A DNA stretch of 64,000 nucleotides from Clostridium paridis (GCF_016765615.1 NZ_JAESWA010000020.1:1-64000); one strand, 5' to 3'; positions 42,865-52,571 are shown, numbered from the stretch's first letter. The notes: generated by a model not told the origin, from the sequence alone. Numbers and translations are program-made.

Positions 42865-44697
42865 ATGGGAAATCAGTACAGTGAGAAAAGCAAAAAAGTA
42901 GAAGATATATTATTAATAGTAAAAACTCTAGCGTTATTTGCTTCAGCTGCTGTAGTTTTCACCAAGTTTTCAGTTAAAGTAGATGCTTTGAGAGATAAAA
43001 GTAGTTTTATACCAGTGATGATTATAATAGCATCTATATTTATAATGGTTTATATAATGTGGATGATTATGAATTTTAAAAGTAACAATAAACTTGTCTT
43101 AATGATAGTAAGACATTTAGAATGGATAATCTTTTTATCAATATTTACATCAATTTTGATAATTTCCAACGATAATGTGGTTCAATATAAACTATTATTT
43201 TTATTTATAATAATCACGACTACAATTCAATCAGGAATTATACCTGGATTTGAGATGGCAAGTTTAGCCTCTATTATAATATTAGGCATAGATTTGAAGT
43301 ATGGTTCTCATTTGGTAATTAATACATATCTAGAAAATGACTTAATTATAATTACTACATTTATAGTAACTGCATTAGTATTAGGCTATTATGTAAAAAT
43401 CGAGGAAGAAAAATTAGCAATTAGAGATGATGAATTGCAGTCTTTATCCCAAGAAATAAAGGAATATAACAATAAAAGAAAGTACATAGAAGAATTACTT
43501 ATAAATAATGATTTTTGCTATAATAATTTGATTGAAAATTCTAAGAATATAATATTTATTCATAGAAATTTCAAACTAATATTTGCAAATAGGAGAGCTA
43601 TGGAGCTATTTGGAATAGATTCTTATGAAGAATTACAGGGGAAAAGTTTTTTGGATTTATTTCATAAGTCAGATATTAATAGAGTAAAAGAAGGTATTAA
43701 ATCCTTAATGGAGAGAAAAACAAATGAAATTAAGTTTAAAGGAATAGTACTATCAAAGTCTAATGGAGATAAATTAAAAGTTGAAGGCAGCTCAACTTAT
43801 TTCTTTTATGAGGGAAAGCCAACTGTATTAAGTATTTATAGAGATATAACATACAAAGAGAAAGCTGAATCTCTACAAAAGGCTGTTAAAGAAAATGAAA
43901 AGTTATTGCAAGAATCTAAAGAATTAAATAACACAATGATTGAAATATTTTCAAATATTTCGCATGAATTTAAAACTCCAATTAATGTAATATCATCTGC
44001 TTCTCAAGTATTAAGTCTGTATGAGAGACAGAATTATCCTATAATAGTTAAAAAGCAACAGTATCTAGAATCAATAAAACAAAATTGTTATAGGCTTACT
44101 CGATTAGTTAACAATCTTTTAGAATTGACAAAGGTAGATAAAGGAGCAATTAAATTAAATTTGCATAATCACAATATCGTTGTTATTGTGGAGGAAATAA
44201 TATCCTCCATAGTGGCATATGTAGAAAATAGAGGATTAAGTATTATTTTTGATACAGATATAGAAGAAAAATATGTATCCTGTGATGTGGAGAAAATAGA
44301 AGCGATTCTGCTAAACTTATTGTCTAATGCAATTAAATTTTCAAAAAGTGGAGATACAATATTTGTACAAGTTTCAGATAAGGATGAATATGTTGATATT
44401 TCTATTAAGGACACAGGAGTTGGAATTCCTTCAGAAAAGATGGATTTAATATTTGAAAGATTTGGACAAGTAGATAAAACTTTTAGAAGGAATAATGAAG
44501 GTACAGGAATAGGTTTAGCACTTGTAAAGTCTTATGTAGAAATGCATAATGGCAGTATAGAAGTTAATAGTGAATTAAATGTAGGGAGTGAGTTCATAAT
44601 TAAACTAAGAGCTATAAAGGATAATAATATAGAGAAAACCTTTATCTATGAACCTAGCATCGATATTATTAATATGGAATTTTCAGATATACAGTAA
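42865..44697 (+). CDS. Membrane PAS-domain sensor histidine kinase (orphan)
   Basis: 610 residues. Eight hydrophobic helices fill residues ~10-180, then a short coiled coil, a PAS domain (~212-330, 'ENSKNIIFIHRNFKLIFANRRAMELFG'), a HisKA segment with the phosphorylated His in NISHEFKTPINVI (~370) and an HATPase domain with N box NLLSNAIKFSKSG, G1 DTGVGIP, F box ERFGQVD and G2 GTGIGLALVKS. No response regulator adjoins it. In solvent-producing clostridia such orphan kinases act on Spo0A, so a role in sporulation signalling is a reasonable inference. GGGGAAG precedes the ATG. Confidence 0.92.
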   Translation: MGNQYSEKSKKVEDILLIVKTLALFASAAVVFTKFSVKVDALRDKSSFIPVMIIIASIFIMVYIMWMIMNFKSNNKLVLMIVRHLEWIIFLSIFTSILIISNDNVVQYKLLFLFIIITTTIQSGIIPGFEMASLASIIILGIDLKYGSHLVINTYLENDLIIITTFIVTALVLGYYVKIEEEKLAIRDDELQSLSQEIKEYNNKRKYIEELLINNDFCYNNLIENSKNIIFIHRNFKLIFANRRAMELFGIDSYEELQGKSFLDLFHKSDINRVKEGIKSLMERKTNEIKFKGIVLSKSNGDKLKVEGSSTYFFYEGKPTVLSIYRDITYKEKAESLQKAVKENEKLLQESKELNNTMIEIFSNISHEFKTPINVISSASQVLSLYERQNYPIIVKKQQYLESIKQNCYRLTRLVNNLLELTKVDKGAIKLNLHNHNIVVIVEEIISSIVAYVENRGLSIIFDTDIEEKYVSCDVEKIEAILLNLLSNAIKFSKSGDTIFVQVSDKDEYVDISIKDTGVGIPSEKMDLIFERFGQVDKTFRRNNEGTGIGLALVKSYVEMHNGSIEVNSELNVGSEFIIKLRAIKDNNIEKTFIYEPSIDIINMEFSDIQ

Positions 44698-44710
44698 ATG
44701 TTTAGCTTAG

Positions 44711-44746
44711 AATCAAAGGTAATAAAACCTTTGATTTATTTTTTAT
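44711..44746 (+). terminator. Terminator of the histidine kinase gene
   Basis: AATCAAAGGT pairs with ACCTTTGATT around AATAAA, followed by TATTTTTTAT. Confidence 0.88.
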
Positions 44747-44782
44747 AGAATATAAGTAATAAAAATATTTTTGGAGGAAAAT

Positions 44783-45124
44783 ATGAATATTAAAGATTAT
44801 TGTTTGGCATTTCCTTATTCAGCAGAAGACTACCCTTTTGGCCCAGAGACATTAGTAATTAAGGTGAATAATAAGATGTTTGTATTATTTGGGGGCGATG
44901 ATTCAATTTCATTAAAGTGCAATCCTTTTGCAGCCATAGAATATAGAGAAATGTTTAATGGGGTAAAACCTGGATATCATCTGAATAAGAAGTATTGGAA
45001 TACTGTTAGCTTAAATGATGATGTAAATGAAGAAATGATAAAAGTGATGATAAAAGAATCCTACATTGAAGTAGTAAAGACATTTCCCAAAAGGGATAGG
45101 GATAGGTATCTTAGTAAATTATAA
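44783..45124 (+). CDS. MmcQ/YjbR-family protein
   Basis: 113 residues from the ATG at 44783, which follows TTGGAGG; an in-frame TTG at 44771 lies before that site. 'CLAFPYSAEDYPFGPETLVIKVNNKMFVLFGG' and 'SLKCNPFAAIEYREMFNGVKPGYHLNKKYWNTV' are the family's double-stranded-DNA-binding-like fold (CyaY-like). Cellular role is unclear; E. coli YjbR binds DNA weakly. It sits 20 bases before a gene of unknown function and probably shares its transcript. Confidence 0.9.
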   Translation: MNIKDYCLAFPYSAEDYPFGPETLVIKVNNKMFVLFGGDDSISLKCNPFAAIEYREMFNGVKPGYHLNKKYWNTVSLNDDVNEEMIKVMIKESYIEVVKTFPKRDRDRYLSKL

Positions 45125-45144
45125 AACTGCTGGGAGGTATGAGG

Positions 45145-45702
45145 ATGAAACCTTTATTAATTCCAATGAAAGAAGAAGAATTTAAACAAGTATGTAAAAT
45201 TAGAGTTAAAAATATAATGCAAGGTATGAATGATTATATAAATGGAATTTTAGAAATTAATCATGACTTAGGTGAGAGAGAGACTTTTGAAAATTTTAAT
45301 TTAAAATATGAAGATAGATTTATTAAATTTATGGAGAAACTCTATGACATAAATAAAGAAGCTCCAGTTGTGGTTGATCTATATTTAAAAGATGTTAACC
45401 CAGAAGGAATAATTATTATGTTAAATTCACTAGATTATAATGATCAAATAACTCTTATCAATCATGTTAAAAACATTAAAGGCGACGAAATTTACTTTAA
45501 GATAGATTCAAAAGAATTAATTCCCTTTATAACAAAACTATCAACAAGAGAATTACATTTTTGTACAATTCATTTTACTAAAATCCCAGTTACAATCTGG
45601 GGAAATTATAATTTAGCCTTTCCTATTTTTTGTGAAAAGCTAGGGGATCTAAACTTTTATAAAAATATTGCAGAGGAATTTGGAATTATAATGGTAAATT
45701 AA
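45145..45702 (+). CDS. Hypothetical cytosolic protein, 185 residues
   Basis: No family recognised. The sequence is acidic and helix-rich, with no signal or membrane segment. Distinct blocks are 'KIRVKNIMQGMNDYINGI' (~18-37), 'EAPVVVDLYLKDVNPEGIIIML' (~73-95) and 'FHFTKIPVTIWGNYNLAFPIF'-like C-terminal strands. The ATG at 45145 has GGGAGG at 7 bases; the ATG two codons earlier is too close. It follows the MmcQ gene by 20 bases and likely forms a two-gene operon ending in the hairpin at 45696-45732. Confidence 0.75.
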   Translation: MKPLLIPMKEEEFKQVCKIRVKNIMQGMNDYINGILEINHDLGERETFENFNLKYEDRFIKFMEKLYDINKEAPVVVDLYLKDVNPEGIIIMLNSLDYNDQITLINHVKNIKGDEIYFKIDSKELIPFITKLSTRELHFCTIHFTKIPVTIWGNYNLAFPIFCEKLGDLNFYKNIAEEFGIIMVN

Positions 45703-45732
45703 AAATTAAATGCGAGCTTTAATTTTTAATTT
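45696..45732. terminator. Bidirectional AT-rich hairpin overlapping two stop codons
   Basis: AAATTAAAAATTAAA pairs with TTTAATTTTTAATTT around TGCGAGC. It includes the TAA of the + gene and the stop of the minus-strand exonuclease gene, so both C-termini are encoded in its arms. The stem has no G-C pair, so efficiency is uncertain. Confidence 0.6.
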
Positions 45733-46468
45733 GAAATTGATTAGTTTTCCCCATAAGATAAGCCAATTTTATAATTCCCTTTTCTTCTTTTGTCATTTTT
45801 CTATTGTACATCTTTTCAAATTGTTCTATTAAATGATAAGTATCAATTTTGCTCTTTGAGTTTTTTCTTTTTACATTAGTATTCTTACTATATTTTTTTG
45901 AAACAATATTCTCAGTATATATGTTAGTAAAGACTTGGACAGTATAGCAAGCATCATTATAAGCATCATGAAATTGATTAATAATAGGTATATCTAATAA
46001 TGTAATAGCATTATTTAAGCCAATATTAGTTCCTTTTGGACAGTTAAAGTATTTAGAAGCATAATGCTGGATATCTATATATTCTTTAGTTATTAAAGAA
46101 TCATCTAAATGAAAAAAGTATATATTTCTAAACAATTCTCTAATATCTGCAGTTCCCCATACGCAAAGTATATTTTCATCCTTTCCTATAAAGTCAACGA
46201 ATTCTAAATATACCTCACTAAAGTTTTTTGAATTATTAAGATCTTCAATTGTTAAGTTGGTCATCTCCTTAATAAAAGAATGAAGATTTTTATATATCTG
46301 AGGTTTGACTAACCTATTATAAGATGAAATAATGTTAAATTCACTATTTAATTTAACTGCACCAATTTGAATGATTTCAAAAGGGCAGCTAGGATTAATT
46401 GGTGAATCATTTTTTCTAGCATATTTATATCCTTGGTTAAATTCTAAATCAAATATTATATAATTCAT
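45719..46468 (-). CDS. DEDDh 3'-5' exonuclease (KapD/ERI1-like)
   Basis: 249 residues. ExoI motif IIFDLEFNQ gives Asp7 and Glu9; 'CVWGTADIRELF' holds the second Asp; ExoIII is FHDAYNDACYT with the catalytic His and Asp. This is the Exonuclease_III/RNase T fold, of the KapD/ERI1-like branch rather than DNA polymerase proofreading. A basic, low-complexity segment (~200-215) and a helical C-terminus (~215-249) follow. It may trim RNA or DNA 3' ends. The start ATG has GGAGAAAT upstream. Convergent with the hypothetical gene, sharing a hairpin. Confidence 0.88.
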   Translation of the reverse strand: MNYIIFDLEFNQGYKYARKNDSPINPSCPFEIIQIGAVKLNSEFNIISSYNRLVKPQIYKNLHSFIKEMTNLTIEDLNNSKNFSEVYLEFVDFIGKDENILCVWGTADIRELFRNIYFFHLDDSLITKEYIDIQHYASKYFNCPKGTNIGLNNAITLLDIPIINQFHDAYNDACYTVQVFTNIYTENIVSKKYSKNTNVKRKNSKSKIDTYHLIEQFEKMYNRKMTKEEKGIIKLAYLMGKTNQFQIKN

Positions 46469-46641
46469 TATTTCTCCTAAGTTTCATATATATATTAATT
46501 GTAGTTAGTATGTAGAAAAATTATAAAATAATACACAAACACAAATAACTAAGGTACTATATTTTAATTTTTACCTTAAAAAATATTTATATTTTTTCGA
46601 ATTATTTAAGAGTATAAATTATAGATATTAGGGTGTGAAAA

Positions 46642-47787
46642 ATGCTTAATTGTGGAGAAGTTTTAAATAGAAAATATGAAATAGTAAAACATCTAGGGAA
46701 TGGAGGTATGGGGACAGTATATTTATGTAAAGATATTAATTCTGGGGAATTTTATGCAATAAAAGAAATGAAAGAGGATAATGAATTTGAAATAGATGCA
46801 GTATCAGAAGTTAATATATTAAATAGATTAAAACATTCTGGAATTCCGAGAGTCACAGATACGTTTTCTACCGATGGAAATCTATACATGGTTGAAGACT
46901 ATATAGATGGATGGACACTAAAAGAATACTTAACTGATAAAGGAATGGTTGAAAACGAAGAGGCTTGCCATATAATACTTGAATTATGTGATATAATAGG
47001 ATATTTACATAGTTTCAATCCTCCTATTATATATAGAGATTTGAAGCCAACAAATATTATGATTACAAAAGATGAGAAAGTACTATTAATTGATTTTGGA
47101 ACCACGAAAGAGTATAAATACAATAAAAACAGTGATACCGTGGTTATAGGAACAACGGGGTATGCTGCACCTGAACAATACGGATTTGGACAGTCTTGTA
47201 TTCAAACTGATATCTATGGAATGGGTGCTATAATGTATTTTCTTTTTACTACAAAGGAAGTATCAAGAACCTCTGAATTGTTTAAGGATGATAACTATAC
47301 AAGAGTTAATCTTGAACTTCAAAGAATCATAAAAAAATGTTTGGAATTTGATATTGCTGACAGATACAAAACTGTTGATGAATTAAGAAAGGATATTAAC
47401 AGTTATTTACGTGACAGTGCATTTGAGAAAACATCAATATTATTTAGTTCAAAAGATAATTATAACAAATCAACAAATAAACCTAGGTTAAGTAAGAATA
47501 TACTCGGGTTTTTAGTATTATCAATAGCAGCTTTATTTGTAGTATACTCTCTTTTTACTAATAACACTAAAGCAGAAGACAAAAATAATGTAAGTAAACC
47601 AAGTAAAGATAGTAGTATAGATACCTTACCTAAACCTGAGGATAGCCAGCCTATAAAAGAAGATAATGTTATTAATAATAGTGATCAGACTAAAGTTGAC
47701 GATAGTAATTTCAATAAAGAAAACAATAATAAAGAAATATATAAAAAGCAGAATAAAAATAAAGGAAAAAATAAAAATAAGCACTAA
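46642..47787 (+). CDS. Membrane-anchored eukaryotic-like Ser/Thr protein kinase
   Basis: 381 residues. The kinase domain (~11-265) has the Gly loop GNGGMGTVYL, Lys41 (YAIKEM), catalytic YRDLKPTN (Tyr replaces the usual His of HRD), IDFGTT in place of DFG-x-T, and GTTGYAAPEQYG as activation/APE segment. One membrane helix (~290-310, ILGFLVLSIAALFVVYSLF) leads to a short, Asn/Lys/Ser-rich external tail with no PASTA repeats, so it is unlike PrkC. No PP2C phosphatase adjoins it. Start ATG is preceded by AGGGTG. Substrates are unknown. Confidence 0.92.
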   Translation: MLNCGEVLNRKYEIVKHLGNGGMGTVYLCKDINSGEFYAIKEMKEDNEFEIDAVSEVNILNRLKHSGIPRVTDTFSTDGNLYMVEDYIDGWTLKEYLTDKGMVENEEACHIILELCDIIGYLHSFNPPIIYRDLKPTNIMITKDEKVLLIDFGTTKEYKYNKNSDTVVIGTTGYAAPEQYGFGQSCIQTDIYGMGAIMYFLFTTKEVSRTSELFKDDNYTRVNLELQRIIKKCLEFDIADRYKTVDELRKDINSYLRDSAFEKTSILFSSKDNYNKSTNKPRLSKNILGFLVLSIAALFVVYSLFTNNTKAEDKNNVSKPSKDSSIDTLPKPEDSQPIKEDNVINNSDQTKVDDSNFNKENNNKEIYKKQNKNKGKNKNKH

Positions 47788-47792
47788 ATATG

Positions 47793-47834
47793 AGAACTAT
47801 ACTTACCTATATTCTACAATGTAAGTATAGTTCT
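47793..47834 (+). terminator. Hairpin after the Ser/Thr kinase gene
   Basis: AGAACTATACTTAC pairs perfectly with GTAAGTATAGTTCT around a 14-base loop; the T-tract (TTGTT) is weak. Confidence 0.65.
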
Positions 47835-47988
47835 TTGTTAATAAGAGTAATTTATAAATTACTTTGCAATTAGCTTAAAAATAGTATAAACTAATAGTAA
47901 TTATTAAGAAATAATAAAATGGATTATTTCTTGAAAGTTGTTGATATGTAATAGAATTTATTAAAAGGTTGATTGTGGAGGTATAATT

Positions 47989-49788
47989 ATGAAAGGGACA
48001 GTAGTGAGAACATGGATGAAAACATGTAGAAGGCTTTATAATGACGAATGTGTGGATAGAGCATTAGAGCTAGCTGGGTTTTCAAGAGATAAAGTTTTTT
48101 CACCATTAGAGGATGTTGACGATAGAAACATTAATAAAATAATACAAGAAATAGCAAAAGCTAATAATCTTACAATATCAAATTTATGGAGAACAATAGG
48201 CATAGATAATGTAAAAAGTTTTACTGGTGATTATCCAGCTTTTTTTAAACATGAAAATTTATATACTTTTTTAAAATCAATGTATGATGTGCATGTAATA
48301 GTTGTTAAAAGGATACCAGGGGCAAAGCCGCCGCTATTGGATCTTAAACCAATATCAAAGAGACAAGCTATTTTTGAATACTCTTCTAAGAGAGGTATGT
48401 TTGATTATTTTCAAGGAATGCTGGAAGGGGCTAGTAATCATTTTAATGAGAAATTAATTGTCGACGAGATATCCAGGACAGAAGATAATTTGAAGTTAAA
48501 GTTAACATTTGAAAAAGACATATATACAAAGAAAAAATATGGACTTAATAAGTTTATATCTTTAGGATTTATAAGAAATATCGGCGTAAAGGTTTCTTTA
48601 CTTACTACAGTAATTGTAGCAATAATAAATCTTGCAGTTTATTTTACTAATAAAGATTTACTTATATATAGTTCTATAATAAGTGGATTTATTGGAACAC
48701 TTATTGCAAATAATCTATTACATAAACCAATGGGCTCTATAATAGAAGGTCTAAATAAACTTAAGGATAATAATTATGTTGATGACTTACAGATTGAAAC
48801 AGGGGATTTCTACGAAGAATTATATAATTCAATAAGAGAATACAAGGACATAGTTACAAAAGACTTTGTGGGATTTAAGGGTGTAACAGATGAAATCAAT
48901 ACCTTTAGCTCAGAGGTAGGTAGTATAGCGAATAAGATGGGAAATACTTCTGGTGAGATAGGTGGAGTTGTAGAGCAGGTGGCTAATGCAGCCATACTAC
49001 AAACTGCAGAAATTGAAGCATCTGTATCTATGCTAAGGGATAGTGTAAAATCTATTGTATCTGTAACTGCAAAGGAACATGAAAATAAAGGTGAACTTGA
49101 AAAAGCAGTTGTAAAAATTAAGGATAGTTATGAAAATACCAGAAATACTTCTGATAAGTTAAATAATGTTCTTGAGGGATTTGGAAGTGTTAAAAGTAAT
49201 AGTTTAGAGCTTCAAAATAGAGCTCGTGGAATTACTCAAATAGTTTCATTAGTATCCTCAATTGCAGAACAAACCAATTTACTTGCGTTAAATGCATCAA
49301 TTGAGGCAGCAAGAGCAGGGGAATCAGGTAAGGGATTTGCAGTTGTAGCTGATGAGGTAAGAAAGCTTGCAGAACAATCCCAAGAAGCAGTAAATAATAT
49401 TACTGGAGGATTAAGTGAGTTTATAGGTGAAGTAGATGATATAGTTGGTGACATTGCAAAACAATTTGATATTTTGAAACAGGAAAATGAAAAGTTGAAT
49501 ACAGCTGTTACATATAGTAGCAGTGCAAATGACACAATAAATGCAGTTGCTAACAAAATGATAGAAACATCAAATAGATTAGAAGAAGAAACAAAAGCAA
49601 TGACTAAAGTTTATGATAAGATAGAATCTCTAGTTTCTATAGCGGAAGAAAATACAGCAGCATCAGAAGAAGTAAGTGCAAGTGTTCAGATATATACAGA
49701 TGATATATCTAAACTTACAGAGAGCATAAAAGAATTTAAGAAGCTTACATATCAATTCAATGAAGATTTGGACAAGTATAAGATATAA
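47989..49788 (+). CDS. H-NOX (heme NO/O2-binding) methyl-accepting chemotaxis protein
   Basis: 599 residues. Residues 1-185 are an H-NOX heme domain: proximal His102 in [11 protein letters not shown], the heme-propionate motif Tyr131-Ser-Ser133-Lys-Arg135, and Tyr140 in MFDYF, which is the distal O2-stabilising Tyr in the Thermoanaerobacter protein; numbering coincides exactly. Two membrane helices (~202-222 and 226-246) form a hairpin, so both heme and signalling parts are cytoplasmic. The MCP signalling tip is '[40 protein letters not shown]'-type (split here: [38 protein letters not shown]). It should steer swimming in response to NO or O2. TGGAGG precedes the ATG. Confidence 0.95.
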   Translation: MKGTVVRTWMKTCRRLYNDECVDRALELAGFSRDKVFSPLEDVDDRNINKIIQEIAKANNLTISNLWRTIGIDNVKSFTGDYPAFFKHENLYTFLKSMYDVHVIVVKRIPGAKPPLLDLKPISKRQAIFEYSSKRGMFDYFQGMLEGASNHFNEKLIVDEISRTEDNLKLKLTFEKDIYTKKKYGLNKFISLGFIRNIGVKVSLLTTVIVAIINLAVYFTNKDLLIYSSIISGFIGTLIANNLLHKPMGSIIEGLNKLKDNNYVDDLQIETGDFYEELYNSIREYKDIVTKDFVGFKGVTDEINTFSSEVGSIANKMGNTSGEIGGVVEQVANAAILQTAEIEASVSMLRDSVKSIVSVTAKEHENKGELEKAVVKIKDSYENTRNTSDKLNNVLEGFGSVKSNSLELQNRARGITQIVSLVSSIAEQTNLLALNASIEAARAGESGKGFAVVADEVRKLAEQSQEAVNNITGGLSEFIGEVDDIVGDIAKQFDILKQENEKLNTAVTYSSSANDTINAVANKMIETSNRLEEETKAMTKVYDKIESLVSIAEENTAASEEVSASVQIYTDDISKLTESIKEFKKLTYQFNEDLDKYKI

Positions 49789-49829
49789 TAATAATCCCCA
49801 TGATTTCTATCATGGGGATTATTATTATT
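49787..49829. terminator. Bidirectional terminator between two chemoreceptor genes
   Basis: AATAATCCCCATGAT pairs with ATCATGGGGATTATT around TTCT, extended by AAT/ATT repeats on both sides. It serves the convergent chemoreceptor genes. Confidence 0.88.
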
Positions 49830-51540
49830 ATAATTTAAATCTAGATGTCATTTTATTTAAGTTTTCAGCTAGCATTGCTTGAGATTGAGCTGCTTTAGAT
49901 ACTTCTTCAATTGCGAAGGTAGTTTCACTAATGCTGTTCATTATTTCATCTGAGCCAGCGGCAGATTCCTCAGCTGTAGCAGCAACAGTTTCTATAGCAG
50001 ATGTAACTTGCTCGATAGTTTCAGACATTGACTTGCTACCAGATGCAATTTGTTCTGAAATACTAGCTATAAATTCAGCATCCAACTCATATTGTTTTCC
50101 AGTGTCCATAAGTAATTCATAGGTTGGTTGAACATAATCTGTCATAAATTGAAGCATGCTTTGTCCACTACTAGATAGGTTATTTACAGCTATATCTATT
50201 TTCGTAACCATTTCCTGAATATTCTTTACAGATTCTGCGGATTCTTCAGCTAGTTTTCGTACTTCATCTGCAACTACAGCAAAGCCTTTTCCAGTTTCTC
50301 CAGCTCTAGCCGCTTCAATAGCAGCATTTAAGGCAAGTAGGTTAGTTTGCTCAGCAATATCACCTATTGATGAGGCTAACTCTTTTATTTCATTAACTAC
50401 TTTACTTTCTTTAATAGCATTATTAATATCTGTTTCTTGTTTCTTATAAATTTCATTTCCTTCAGTAATAGCCTTTGATGCTTTTTCCTTAATATTTAGT
50501 GCCCTTATTTCAATAGCTTTGACAGAATTAAGAGCTTCCTTAGCCTTATCAGCTAAAGAATATGTAGTATCTCCAATCTGCTCAGAAGAAGCATTTATTT
50601 CTTCAGTTGTGGCACTAAGGTCTTGAGCTCCCTTTGCGATATCCATAGTAGATTCATTTACTGTAAGCATTTTGGAAGATAATTCTTGCATTGTAGCCGA
50701 TAATTCTTCACTTGATGAACTTATATTTTGAGCACTTGATGAAAGCTCGGAAATTAAGTATTTTGTATTTTGAACAGCGTTATTTAAGGAATTAGCAAGA
50801 CTTCCAATTTCGTCATTTGATGTAATTTCAATTGATTTAGAAAGATCTCCATCACCTAAAGCATGAGCAAAAGACTCTACCTTTTTCAATCTTTTTGATA
50901 TATTGGTAGATACTGATATTCCACATACTAAAGCAAATAAAAAACCTACGATTGTTGAAACTACAATTAGGACATTTGATTTATTAGAAACATTTATGTT
51001 AGATGTATTAGCATCAGAAGCTTGAGATACATTGTACTGAATAAGCTTGTCAAGAGTATCTGACATAGAGGCTCTTATTTTTGCAGATTCAGTTAACGCA
51101 GGAACTGCTTCATCATATTTACCACCTTCAACAAGTTTAACTACTTTGTCACGTGCATCTCTATATTGAGCAAGTGTATTATTATAATCATTTAATAATT
51201 TCTTTTCATTTGAATCTAAATTGAGCTTGCCAAACTTATCTAGTAAGGTGTTGTTTTGAGTCTTCAACCTATCCATAAGATCTTTTGTCTCAGCAAGTTT
51301 ACTACTATCCTTGGAATAAACTAAAAGATAGAACTGGGTTTGAAGCTGTAGTGAATTCCCTTTAATAGTATTTAATGCATCTAAGGATTGTAAACTATCT
51401 TCATACATAGAGGTAGCGTTATTGGAGATTTTCTTCATATTTTGCATTCCAATTAATCCGACTCCAACAATGAATAATGATACTAGGATGAAACTTAATA
51501 TAAGCTTGTACGAGATTTTTGAGTTTTTTAATAATTTCAT
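49828..51540 (-). CDS. Methyl-accepting chemotaxis protein with extracellular four-helix-bundle sensor
   Basis: 570 residues. TM1 (~11-31, [21 protein letters not shown]), an extracellular helical sensor (~32-190, 4HB_MCP type), TM2 (~191-212), HAMP (~213-265) and the signalling hairpin with '[21 protein letters not shown]' tip near residue 400. TAGGAGG precedes the ATG. It lies 15 bases downstream of a TetR gene on the same strand, so the two are probably co-transcribed; a TetR-controlled chemoreceptor is unusual. The ligand is unknown. Confidence 0.94.
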   Translation of the reverse strand: MKLLKNSKISYKLILSFILVSLFIVGVGLIGMQNMKKISNNATSMYEDSLQSLDALNTIKGNSLQLQTQFYLLVYSKDSSKLAETKDLMDRLKTQNNTLLDKFGKLNLDSNEKKLLNDYNNTLAQYRDARDKVVKLVEGGKYDEAVPALTESAKIRASMSDTLDKLIQYNVSQASDANTSNINVSNKSNVLIVVSTIVGFLFALVCGISVSTNISKRLKKVESFAHALGDGDLSKSIEITSNDEIGSLANSLNNAVQNTKYLISELSSSAQNISSSSEELSATMQELSSKMLTVNESTMDIAKGAQDLSATTEEINASSEQIGDTTYSLADKAKEALNSVKAIEIRALNIKEKASKAITEGNEIYKKQETDINNAIKESKVVNEIKELASSIGDIAEQTNLLALNAAIEAARAGETGKGFAVVADEVRKLAEESAESVKNIQEMVTKIDIAVNNLSSSGQSMLQFMTDYVQPTYELLMDTGKQYELDAEFIASISEQIASGSKSMSETIEQVTSAIETVAATAEESAAGSDEIMNSISETTFAIEEVSKAAQSQAMLAENLNKMTSRFKL

Positions 51541-51555
51541 GATATGCCTCCTAGT

Positions 51556-52134
51556 TTAATAGTTTTCAGATATTTCTTTCCAATAAGTATTCCAATATTT
51601 ATCAAAGTACTCTAAATCTTTAGTTCCATTGGACTCAATAATATCAATAGCAATAGATTTTATAAGAGTATTGAAAAAATCAATATGCTTGTTCAAACCG
51701 TAGTTTTTAAGTACTCCTTGTTTAATACCATCTATGAATATAGGTTTAACTTTTTCAATAACGATAGAATATTTCTCTATAGAAAATTCACGAACTTCTT
51801 CATTTAGACTATAGGGAGGAAATATGAAGTTGCGTAATAAAAGGGTTGAATTATAGTGATCATTCTTATCAAAATTCACATAAAAAGCATAGATACCATA
51901 AAGCTGCATTTGTATAGATCTGTGACTATTATCATTAATAGTCTCATGAATAGATTTAATAAAATCATCCCATACAGTAAATAAGAGTGAAAAGAAAAGC
52001 TCTTGTTTTGATTTAAAGTGAGCATACAAAGCACCAGGAGTTATATTTAAAGAATTGGTAATGTCTCTGACGGAAGTGCCGTCAAAGCCTCGTTCACAGA
52101 AAAGTACTTTGGCTACTTGTAGTATTTTATCCAA
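51556..52134 (-). CDS. TetR-family transcriptional regulator (chemoreceptor operon)
   Basis: 192 residues. N-terminal TetR helix-turn-helix: ILQVAKVLFCERGFDGTSVRDITNSLNITPGALYAHFKSKQELF. The C-terminal ligand-binding part is helical and has no diagnostic motif. Start is TTG at 52132-52134; no in-frame ATG or GTG exists before an upstream stop, and AAAGGAT lies about 12 bases away, so translation may be weak. A perfect 14-bp palindrome 20 bases upstream is its likely operator. The chemoreceptor gene follows after 15 bases. Confidence 0.88.
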   Translation of the reverse strand: MDKILQVAKVLFCERGFDGTSVRDITNSLNITPGALYAHFKSKQELFFSLLFTVWDDFIKSIHETINDNSHRSIQMQLYGIYAFYVNFDKNDHYNSTLLLRNFIFPPYSLNEEVREFSIEKYSIVIEKVKPIFIDGIKQGVLKNYGLNKHIDFFNTLIKSIAIDIIESNGTKDLEYFDKYWNTYWKEISENY

Positions 52135-52153
52135 GGGTGTAACACATCCTTTC

Positions 52154-52167
52154 TAAACGAACGTTTA
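52154..52167. promoter_or_regulatory. Probable operator of the TetR-chemoreceptor operon
   Basis: Perfect palindrome TAAACG-AA-CGTTTA, located just upstream of the TetR start codon, where an autoregulatory site would be expected. Confidence 0.65.
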
Positions 52168-52415
52168 TTAAGATAATACTACCATGAGTTTTAACAATAT
52201 TCAATTTATTTCGACAAAAAACAACTCATTTTACTGTGGGAAAAGTTTGTATTTATGGAGTTATTTTAATAAAGAATAAATAATTGAAGATAAATTTAAG
52301 AGGCTTTATATAAAGTTAAAGAATATAAAAATTTACTATTTTAAACTTAGAAGGTTGATGTTAAAATAACTTAGGTATATAAAAAGTTTAAGAAATATGA
52401 ATTGGAGTTTATATT

Positions 52416-52571
52416 ATGAATAATAACAATATGGAAATGATGAAGAAATTAATAGAAGAAAAAAAGAAAAAAGGGTTAGAGAAAAATAGTAGCAATAGGG
52501 CTCATAAATCAATAGGTCAAAAGAGAAATGGTAGAAGCAATAAAAATGGCGGTGGACTTTTTGATAAGTAG
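52416..52571 (+). CDS. 51-residue basic protein, function unknown
   Basis: Small frame MNNNNMEMMKKLIEEKKKKG, continuing to SIGQKR and ending GGGLFDK. Highly basic, soluble, helical first half and Gly-rich tail. TTGGAG lies nine bases before the ATG. The end pattern 'K-S-I-G ... GGLFDK' recalls short conserved basic proteins seen in clostridia, although I cannot name a family. It is followed by an AT-only hairpin (52592-52616) just before the next promoter. It may bind nucleic acid; that is a guess from charge. Confidence 0.65.
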   Translation: MNNNNMEMMKKLIEEKKKKGLEKNSSNRAHKSIGQKRNGRSNKNGGGLFDK

